From Dactylosporangium sp. AC04546 (GTDB lineage: Bacteria > Actinomycetota > Actinomycetes > Mycobacteriales > Micromonosporaceae): a stretch of DNA of 47,729 nucleotides. The stretch's first letter is position 1. The number at the start of each line of letters is the position of its first letter. The position numbers were made by a program, and so were the translations under genes. Location: contig NZ_JAHYSG010000095.1 in assembly GCF_022095675.1 (NCBI RefSeq), forward strand, positions 1 through 47,729, written 5' to 3'. Below the pieces are notes generated by a model. The model saw only the letters and a list, made by a program, of their open reading frames with translations. It had not been told where the DNA came from and made no database searches. Shown one piece after another: positions 42,150 to 47,729 of this stretch.

Positions 42150-43451
42150 ATGACTGACATGCATACACCCGAGCACGACACCCCACACGGCGACGCCGGC
42201 CGTGGCCCCCGTGCGGGGCTCCTCAGCGGCTATCGGGTCGTCGAGGTCTCGATGCTGCTCAACGGCGCGTCGACCTCGATGATGCTGGCCGACCTCGGCG
42301 CCGACATCATCAAGCTGGAGAGCCCGAGCCTGGGCGACTACTTGCGCATCGACGAGACCCGGTACCTTCACCTGCAGGCCAACAGGAACAAGCGCAGCAT
42401 CGCGCTCGACCTGACGACCAGCGGCGGTCAGGAGGTCCTCGCTCGTCTGATCGCCACCGCCGACGTCTTCGTCACCAACGCCACCGGGAATCGCAACGCG
42501 AAGCTGGGCCTGTCCTACGAGCAGCTCCGGGCTCACCGCGACGACATCATCTACTGCCAGAACACCGGGTTCGGCGCGACCGGCCCCTATGCCGACCTCC
42601 CCGTCCACGGCCAGATGATGGATGCGCTCGCCGGCGCCAGGCCGGTCGAGATGGGCGAGGACGGCTTGACCTCTCCCGCCGGCGGCGGGGTGTCCTGGCC
42701 GAGTCTGCAGATCGGCGGCGAAGGCACCGCGACCGCGGCAATCTACGCCGCGTTTCATATCGCCGCGGCGCTGGCGCACCGCGCGCGGACCGGCCAGGGT
42801 TGCTACCTTGATGTGGCCGCGGCCAGTGCGGTGACCGCGAATGCCTGGACCGCTGTCTCGGCTCTGCTCAACCAGCCGCAGGTGGCAGCGGCCGTAGCCG
42901 ACACCGCTCAACGCCGAGGCGTCGCCCGCTATCAGTGGTATGAGACCGCAGACCAGAGGTTCGTCCTGTTCTGCCCTGAGGAACGTAAGTTCTGGGTCAG
43001 GTTCTGCGAACTGACGGGCCGCCCGGACCTCATCGACCAGGTCTATGGCGAGAGCTTGCGCCGAGAGGTCCAGGCCATCATGCACACCCGTACGTTCGCC
43101 CAATGGATGCGGGTGGCGATCGAGCACCGGTTGCCGCTCGGCCCCGCCTACAGTTCGATCGACGAGGTGCTTGCCGACCCGCAGACTGCCGCTCGTGGTC
43201 TGTTCCTCGCCGGCAGGGACGCGGACGGCGAGACGGTGACCTACATCGGGCAGCCTGTGCTCGTGGACGGAATGGCAACCCCGGAGCCCACCCCGCCACC
43301 GGCCCACGGCGCCGATACCGATGCGGTCCTGCGGGAGCTGGGCTACGGCGAGGACGCGATCCGCAAGCTGGCCGCCGACCGGGTCACGACCGCTGAACGG
43401 CACGACGACGACTTCATCGCACTCAACGTCCACGCCCGCCTGGACCCCTAG
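42150..43451 (+). CDS. CaiB/BaiF family CoA-transferase
   Basis: 433 residues from ATG 42150. The first 24 residues are polar and variable. The fold starts at LLSGYRVVEVSMLLNGASTSMMLADLGADIIKLESP. An aspartate in PVHGQMMDALAG lies where the catalytic Asp of formyl-CoA transferase-type enzymes sits. GQGCYLDVAAASAV and MHTRTFAQWM are typical. It would move CoA between two acids, unlike the racemase-like paralogue at 15365. It is co-transcribed with the carboxyltransferase. The stop codon abuts the IS remnant, so the extreme C-terminus may have been altered by insertion. Confidence 0.88.
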   Translation: MTDMHTPEHDTPHGDAGRGPRAGLLSGYRVVEVSMLLNGASTSMMLADLGADIIKLESPSLGDYLRIDETRYLHLQANRNKRSIALDLTTSGGQEVLARLIATADVFVTNATGNRNAKLGLSYEQLRAHRDDIIYCQNTGFGATGPYADLPVHGQMMDALAGARPVEMGEDGLTSPAGGGVSWPSLQIGGEGTATAAIYAAFHIAAALAHRARTGQGCYLDVAAASAVTANAWTAVSALLNQPQVAAAVADTAQRRGVARYQWYETADQRFVLFCPEERKFWVRFCELTGRPDLIDQVYGESLRREVQAIMHTRTFAQWMRVAIEHRLPLGPAYSSIDEVLADPQTAARGLFLAGRDADGETVTYIGQPVLVDGMATPEPTPPPAHGADTDAVLRELGYGEDAIRKLAADRVTTAERHDDDFIALNVHARLDP

Positions 43452-43691
43452 ACGAGTAAATCCGAACTGCCACTGCTGACACTCGCAGTTGCGAAGGTCC
43501 TGCTCGGGGTTCGCTCGGAAGCGCGATGGCTACGGCTCGTGCCGCGGGTACTGCCCGGCGCGTTCCCGTACCTACCCGGGCAGTCCGGCTACAACATGCG
43601 GCTACGGGCAGCGGTAGCGGTGCTGCGCCGGGCCAGTCGAGGGCATACGCCCAGCCCGACGGCGGTGCCGTGGGCGGTGAGGTTGACCTGA
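43452..43691 (+). pseudogene. IS982-like transposase remnant
   Basis: Immediately after the CoA-transferase stop an open frame without a start reads KSELPLLTLAVAKVLLG, then SEARWLRLV, FPYLPGQSGYN and MRLRAAVAVLRR, and ends in TGA at 43689. This is the N-terminal part of an IS982-family (DDE) transposase, in which T-D-S-E-L-x-x-L-A-V-A-Q, SEARWLR and FPYxPxQxGYNKRLR are characteristic. Only about 60 recognisable codons remain; the catalytic DDE region, start codon and ends are gone. It marks an old insertion or rearrangement between the two convergent genes. Confidence 0.75.
43550..43584. repeat. Inverted repeat inside the IS remnant
   Basis: A perfect nine-base-pair inverted repeat (ACTGCCCGG and complement) with a 17-base loop lies in the space between convergent genes. 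It could end transcription, but it also lies within former transposase coding sequence, so it may be coincidental. Confidence 0.35.
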
Positions 43692-43701
43692 AGGGCGGGG
43701 A

Positions 43702-44604
43702 TTAGCAGAACGTCCCCGCCCATGCGACCAGACGATCCCACATCACACCCCGTGTCGTCGCAAGGTTGTGGCAGTGCCCGGAACGCGGCAACACGAAGAG
43801 TGTGTAATCCGGACAAGAGCTGAAGTACGCACCGTCGCGGTGCGGGTCCGGCGTGTTGTCCCGTTCTCCCCATCCCTGAAAGATCGGCACATCGACCATG
43901 GACGCCAGACGGCGCCCGAGCGGCGTAGCGGCGACGGCGTGCAGCGCGGACCTCGGCAACACGGTCGCACGCGCATCGTCGGCCACGATCACATCGTCGG
44001 GCACGTCGTCGAAGTGGAACTGCGATCGCAGCATCGACCGGTCCATGACGAAGTAGCCGTCGGGACAAGGGTCGGGCAGCTGGGAGAAACGGGCCGTGGC
44101 CTCGGCGAGCAACTCTGCGTCAGGCAGGTCCTCCGACAATCCCGCCAAGGGCTGGTACCCGTAGCCCAAGATCGCAAGGTAGTCGAAGCTGCGGTTGCGG
44201 GCCTGCTGCATCACGGCCAGCGCAGCGCCCATCGAATGGCCAAGGCCGATCATCGGGATGCGCGGGAAGCGTGAGCGCAGCTGCGTGGCCACTGCCGCGT
44301 TGGCACCCGCCATCGGCAGGAGCCCGGCGTCGTCCCCGTTCGGCGGCCGTGTACTCGACCCTGTCCCGTAGTTGTCGATCGCGGCCACCGCGAAGCCCGC
44401 CTCCACCATCCGTTCCGCGAAGCTGTAGCCGGACCGGCCTGGGATCTCGAGATGCCAGTAGTCCTTTGTGTACGTGCCGCCGGGGATGGCGAACAGCAAT
44501 GCCCGCGCCGGCACCGGAGGTTCGAGGATCCAGGCAGCGATGACACACCGGTGGCCGACAGCCGTGGACACGTCGAATCGCAGCTCTTCGGGCACCCTGT
44601 CCAT
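43702..44604 (-). CDS. Alpha/beta-hydrolase
   Basis: 300 residues from ATG 44604. The nucleophile elbow GHSMGA holds Ser124. An acid in GWGERDNTPDP and His in SGHCHNLA complete the likely triad. An oxyanion region AIPGGTYTKDYW is seen near residues 39-50. There is no signal peptide. Esters or lactones formed by the Baeyer-Villiger enzyme would be suitable substrates. The ATG directly follows a TACACT box by six bases with no ribosome site, so the mRNA is probably leaderless. It is monocistronic and convergent with the CoA-transferase. Confidence 0.87.
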   Translation of the reverse strand: MDRVPEELRFDVSTAVGHRCVIAAWILEPPVPARALLFAIPGGTYTKDYWHLEIPGRSGYSFAERMVEAGFAVAAIDNYGTGSSTRPPNGDDAGLLPMAGANAAVATQLRSRFPRIPMIGLGHSMGAALAVMQQARNRSFDYLAILGYGYQPLAGLSEDLPDAELLAEATARFSQLPDPCPDGYFVMDRSMLRSQFHFDDVPDDVIVADDARATVLPRSALHAVAATPLGRRLASMVDVPIFQGWGERDNTPDPHRDGAYFSSCPDYTLFVLPRSGHCHNLATTRGVMWDRLVAWAGTFC

Positions 44605-44912
44605 CTATTCAGTGTACTCAATAGAGAAACCGTGATCAACGGCCGGCGCCTGCGCTCGGTGGCCTGCCAGCGCCATACCGGCGGACCACCGCCATATGAT
44701 CGCCAGCACCGATCCGGGCGCGCCGGCCCTACCCGGTGAACGGCGGTCGCCTGTCGAACCTCGTCGACGGTGACACCTTGGCGCGGCATCCCGCAGCTAC
44801 TGCCATGAAGACCGTGAGCCGCCGGGGCCACCGCCCGTTCATCAGTCATTGACGACCGCGCGGTGGCCGTTTCATACGAAATCGGTCCGGGCAAGGCAGC
44901 GACCTGCGCCCG
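44605..44912. other. 308-base gap without a convincing gene
   Basis: It lies between the lipoprotein's stop and the hydrolase start, both on the minus strand. Apart from motif site 15 beside the hydrolase I see no gene, repeat or clear terminator. An open frame crosses it on the minus strand but resembles no family known to me. Confidence 0.5.
44611..44618 (-). promoter_or_regulatory. RGTAYMCY motif, site 15; -10 box of a leaderless mRNA
   Basis: AGTGTACT in CTATTCAGTGTACTCAATAG, a near-perfect palindrome (CTATT...AATAG arms). On the minus strand TACACT is followed by exactly six bases and then the hydrolase ATG at 44604. Confidence 0.6.
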
Positions 44913-46484
44913 CTACTTCTCCTTCCAAAGGTCGGCGAACCTGATGTATCCCTCGCCGACGACCTGGAAGTTCTTGATGTTCTTGCCCGCCGTGTACGCG
45001 GCGCCGGCCCGGACAAGGAAGATGTAGGGAACCTGGTCCCAGACCGCCCGCTCGACGATGCCGTACGCGGCCTTCCGCCGCTCGATCGAGTCAGCCGAAC
45101 GGCCCTCCTCGAGCGCCGCGTCGACGGCCGGGTCTTTGAACTTCGAGCGATTGAGGGAACTGCTGGAGTAGAACAGGTCGTAGAAGTCCGGCTCAGGATC
45201 ATCGCCGATGACGGCGTTCGTGGTCACGTCGTACTGGCCGGCCAAGAGCCGGCGACTCGCCTCGGGCCCGAGCGACACGGTGATTTTCACCTCGACGTTC
45301 TTGAGTGCCGCCCACTGCTGTTGGAACACCTCTGCCCACGACTTGATCGCCTCGGCGACCGAGAACTCGATCTTCACCGGGCCGCCCTTCTCGGCGACAT
45401 ACGCGTCGATGAGGGACTGTGCCTTCGCGCGGTCGACAGCTGGGCGTGAGATGTCAGCACCCAGCGGTGCTCCCTTCGGGAACAGTGTGGTGATCGCATC
45501 CCCGGATCCACCGGTTCCCTTGTCCACGAAGTCCTTGACGTCGGTGGCCAGCAACAGGGCCTGCCGAACACGCACATCGTCGAACGGCGCTCGTGCGTTG
45601 TTGAGGACCAGTCCGATACCGCCGATCAGCTGCGGCTCCACGACGGAGTAGCCCTTGGACCGCAGATCGGCGGTCTGCGGGACGGGATTTCCCGTCGACA
45701 CGAAGTCACCCTCGCCGGCCTCGAAGCTGTCGAAGCGCTGCTGAGCAACCGGAACGGGACGAATGACGAGCTCGTCGAGGTACGGCCTCGGGGCGTCCCA
45801 GTACTTGGGGTTTCGCTTGAACGTCATGTGGTCGCCCTGGACCCGCTCCGCCAGCACGAACGGCCCAGCACCGACCGGTTTGCTGCCAAACTGCTTGCCG
45901 GCCGCTGCGATCGCGGTCGGTGAGCCGATGAAGGTAAGCCCAGACGCCGTCAGGTAGCGGTGCCATTGGCGATTCGGCTTCTTCAGCGTGACCCGCAACG
46001 TGAGCGGGTCGACCACCTCGGTGGTGTCGATCGCTGCCGCGGCGCCTGCGTTGGGCGCTGCCGTCGCCGGATCGCGGAGTCGCTCCCAGTTGAACTTCAC
46101 AGCAGCGGCATCGAACTGGGTGCCGTCGCTGAAGGTCACGCCCTCACGGAGCTTGATCTGCCATTGCTTACCGTCGCTCGTCGTGACCGACGTGGCCAGT
46201 CGCGGAACGATGGAGCCGTCTTCCTTGATCCAGATCAGATGATCATAGAGCGGTGGCAGGACGTTGCCGCCCTGGTTCGGCTCGATGCGGGCGTCGATCG
46301 GGTCCAGCGAGAGCGACTCGGTGTGGTTGATGTACGTCGCCGAACCGCCCATGACGGGTTGTCCGTTCCCTTGTGTACTCCCGGAGCCACCGCCATCGCC
46401 ACACGCCGCCAGAGGTAACAGCGCCAGAGCGAGTGCCGCTGCGAGCAATTGCCTTGGGCGGCGGCCTTCCAGGTCGCTATGCAT
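44913..46484 (-). CDS. ABC-type substrate-binding lipoprotein (family 5)
   Basis: 523 residues from ATG 46484 with GGGAG seven bases upstream; a longer frame exists but the signal peptide starts here. The lipobox LAAC places the lipid on Cys28, after a leucine/alanine-rich hydrophobic stretch. The mature protein is an oligopeptide-type binding protein: WQIKLREGVTFSDGTQF, KPVGAGPFVLAERV, YWDAPRPYLDELVIRP. It is a paralogue of 24960-26516. No permease or ATPase genes are in the window; the nearest transporter is the MFS gene upstream. Confidence 0.9.
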   Translation of the reverse strand: MHSDLEGRRPRQLLAAALALALLPLAACGDGGGSGSTQGNGQPVMGGSATYINHTESLSLDPIDARIEPNQGGNVLPPLYDHLIWIKEDGSIVPRLATSVTTSDGKQWQIKLREGVTFSDGTQFDAAAVKFNWERLRDPATAAPNAGAAAAIDTTEVVDPLTLRVTLKKPNRQWHRYLTASGLTFIGSPTAIAAAGKQFGSKPVGAGPFVLAERVQGDHMTFKRNPKYWDAPRPYLDELVIRPVPVAQQRFDSFEAGEGDFVSTGNPVPQTADLRSKGYSVVEPQLIGGIGLVLNNARAPFDDVRVRQALLLATDVKDFVDKGTGGSGDAITTLFPKGAPLGADISRPAVDRAKAQSLIDAYVAEKGGPVKIEFSVAEAIKSWAEVFQQQWAALKNVEVKITVSLGPEASRRLLAGQYDVTTNAVIGDDPEPDFYDLFYSSSSLNRSKFKDPAVDAALEEGRSADSIERRKAAYGIVERAVWDQVPYIFLVRAGAAYTAGKNIKNFQVVGEGYIRFADLWKEK

Positions 46485-46526
46485 CTCGTACTCCCTGCAC
46501 TCACAGCCTACAGTGACCGAGATATC

Positions 46527-46534
46527 ATGATACT
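46527..46534 (-). promoter_or_regulatory. RGTAYMCY motif, site 16 (weaker)
   Basis: On the minus strand CTAAAAAAGTATCATGATATC lies 43 bases upstream of the lipoprotein ATG. The left half and A-rich flank match the shared element, the right half is degenerate. Confidence 0.4.
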
Positions 46535-46746
46535 TTTTTAGCAACGGGTCAACGTGGTGTTGCCGGTACGTAACAAGCTTCTCCCTAGTCATCGGCCCAT
46601 CCTCGACTCCGAGTCGGGAGATTGCCGGACCAAGAGTGCACTGATTGGGCGCGTGACCTACTGCTGAGCGACGCCGAAGGGGCTCCCGGTCGAGCGTCCG
46701 TCCGGACTCCTGTCGTCGAGGCCCACGAAGCCGGGCCAGCAGGGCT

Positions 46747-47729
46747 CTACTGACCGCCCATCGTGGCATCGGGCGACCCTGACGGCGCCGAATAGACGGT
46801 GAGCGCGCACCCGAGCCGTGGACGCCGACGGCGGAGATGGATCGTCATCATGACACCCAGGACCACGACCAGCAGGGCGGACATGGCGGCAGCGCCGTAC
46901 GACAGCCGGTAGGCCGTGGGACCGGGGAAGCCCTTCCCTCCGACCTGGATGGTGAACGTGACGAGCAACGCGGCCGAGACGGCGCTGGCCACCGACGTGC
47001 CGATGGTGCGCATCAACGCATTGACGCTGTTCGCCGCAGCGGTCTCGGTGGACGGGACAGCGTCCATGATCAATGGGGGCATCGCAGCGAAACAGAGCGT
47101 GGTCCCCACCGACATGATCGAGACGGCAAGGACGACCCAGCTCACCGCCGGCAGCAGGAGCGCCTGCAGGAGGTTGGCCAGCACCAGGAGCAACCCGCCG
47201 ACGAGGAGCGTGACGTGGGCACCCCGCGCCGCGGACAGACGCGCTGACACCGGCGAGAAGATCACCATGCCGAGACCCGCCGGCGCCATGAACAGCCCGG
47301 CCATGAGGGTCGACTGGCCGAATCCGTAGCCGGTGGCCTCCGGTGCCTGCAGCCGCTGCCCGACCAGGATGAAGTTGGCGAACATGCCGATACCGACGAA
47401 GATCGCCGCAAGGTTGGTCATGAGCACGATCGGCCTGCGTGATACCCGCAGATTCACCAGGGGCCGCGGGTGGCGCAGTTCGTATCCACCCCACAACCCC
47501 ACCAGCACGACCGCTGCGGCCAACAGGCTGATCGTCGCGGCGCTTCCCCAGCCCCACGAGCCGCCCTGGGCGATCGGCAGCAACAGGCAGACCAACGAGG
47601 CAGCGAGGCCCGCCGCGCCGACCGCGTCGAATCGCCCGCCGGAACGAACCGGTGACTCCGGAACGACCCAGGCCACCAGCGCCGTCGCGGCGAGCGAGAG
47701 CCCACCCGCGACCCAGAACACACCCTCCC
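46747..47729 (-). CDS. MFS transporter, DHA2 (14-segment) type, C-terminal part
   Basis: About 327 residues are in the window; the frame stays open to the right edge, so the start is outside. Many hydrophobic segments are visible, such as LVCLLLPIAQGG, SLLAAAVVLVGLWGG, LLVGGLLLVLANLLQALLL and ALLVVVLGVMMTI. GRFDAVGAAGLAAS and ESPVRSGG after an earlier helix, and PLIMDAVPSTETAAANSVNALMR, are typical of DHA2 drug/proton antiporters. It could export a toxic intermediate or import substrate. Its stop lies 262 bases upstream of the lipoprotein start; no terminator is clear. Confidence 0.88.
   Translation of the reverse strand, partial: EGVFWVAGGLSLAATALVAWVVPESPVRSGGRFDAVGAAGLAASLVCLLLPIAQGGSWGWGSAATISLLAAAVVLVGLWGGYELRHPRPLVNLRVSRRPIVLMTNLAAIFVGIGMFANFILVGQRLQAPEATGYGFGQSTLMAGLFMAPAGLGMVIFSPVSARLSAARGAHVTLLVGGLLLVLANLLQALLLPAVSWVVLAVSIMSVGTTLCFAAMPPLIMDAVPSTETAAANSVNALMRTIGTSVASAVSAALLVTFTIQVGGKGFPGPTAYRLSYGAAAMSALLVVVLGVMMTIHLRRRRPRLGCALTVYSAPSGSPDATMGGQ

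Noticed and set aside
41808..43433. 541-residue minus-strand frame
   Set aside because: Antisense of the CoA-transferase and the end of the carboxyltransferase; no family signature.
46485..46604. In-frame N-terminal extension of the second lipoprotein (starting MTREKLVTYRQHH)
   Set aside because: The signal peptide and ribosome site are at ATG 46484, and the extension covers the promoter motif.

Overview
This is high-GC DNA that reads as an actinomycete chromosome. The signs are strong GC bias at third codon positions, frequent GTG/TTG starts, GGAGG-type ribosome sites, F420/luciferase-like oxidoreductases, DUF35/thiolase pairs and many SDR, acyl-CoA and CoA-transferase genes. The genus cannot be fixed from sequence alone; Pseudonocardiales or Frankiales-type soil actinomycetes fit. 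No RNA gene, CRISPR array or intact mobile element was seen. Two scars were found: an IS982-like transposase fragment (43452-43691) and an internally deleted LLM oxidoreductase (253-944).

Almost every gene fits a catabolic island that turns a carbonyl or acid substrate into CoA thioesters and degrades them. Left part (1-10.2 kb): SMP-30-like lactonase and LLM pseudogene, a divergent acyl-CoA ligase, aldo/keto reductase, cupin, the only transcription factor seen (a GntR/FadR-type regulator), acyl-CoA carboxylase beta subunit, a SDR and an atypical crotonase. Middle left (10.2-21.9 kb): SDR plus a coupled pair of acyl-CoA dehydrogenases, DUF35 plus SCP2-type thiolase, an alpha-methylacyl-CoA racemase-like enzyme, LLM oxidoreductase, SnoaL-like protein, a classical thiolase with an HSD10-like SDR, a crotonase and another SDR.

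Centre (22-35 kb): an unusual overlapping operon of solute-binding lipoprotein, acyl-CoA ligase and LuxC-like acyl-CoA reductase; a divergent SDR; then an operon of aldehyde dehydrogenase, metallo-beta-lactamase-fold lactonase-like hydrolase, zinc alcohol dehydrogenase, crotonase and acyl-CoA ligase; then a fumarate-reductase-type flavoprotein. Right part (35-47.7 kb): aldolase-like thiolase homologue, DUF35 protein, biotin-dependent carboxylase alpha subunit and Baeyer-Villiger monooxygenase on the minus strand; a second carboxyltransferase beta subunit and a CaiB/BaiF CoA-transferase on the plus strand; an alpha/beta hydrolase; a second orphan solute-binding lipoprotein; and the C-terminal part of an MFS transporter.

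The most striking feature is not a gene. A short AT-rich element, core RGTAYMCY (often AGTATCCT or the palindrome AGTATACT), recurs in at least 16 intergenic promoter regions and lies next to nearly every transcription unit. In three places (ATG at 2085, 10227 and 44604) it sits 5-6 bases before an ATG, where a -10 box for a leaderless mRNA would lie. It may be a shared promoter class, a shared operator (the GntR protein at 5715-6512 is the obvious candidate), or both. It would tie these scattered, alternately oriented operons into one regulon. The inferred chemistry is ketone to lactone or ester (Baeyer-Villiger), hydrolysis, oxidation of alcohol and aldehyde, CoA activation, beta-oxidation, carboxylation and retro-aldol or thiolytic cleavage. 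It suggests an alicyclic, terpenoid or steroid-like substrate, but the substrate is not known.
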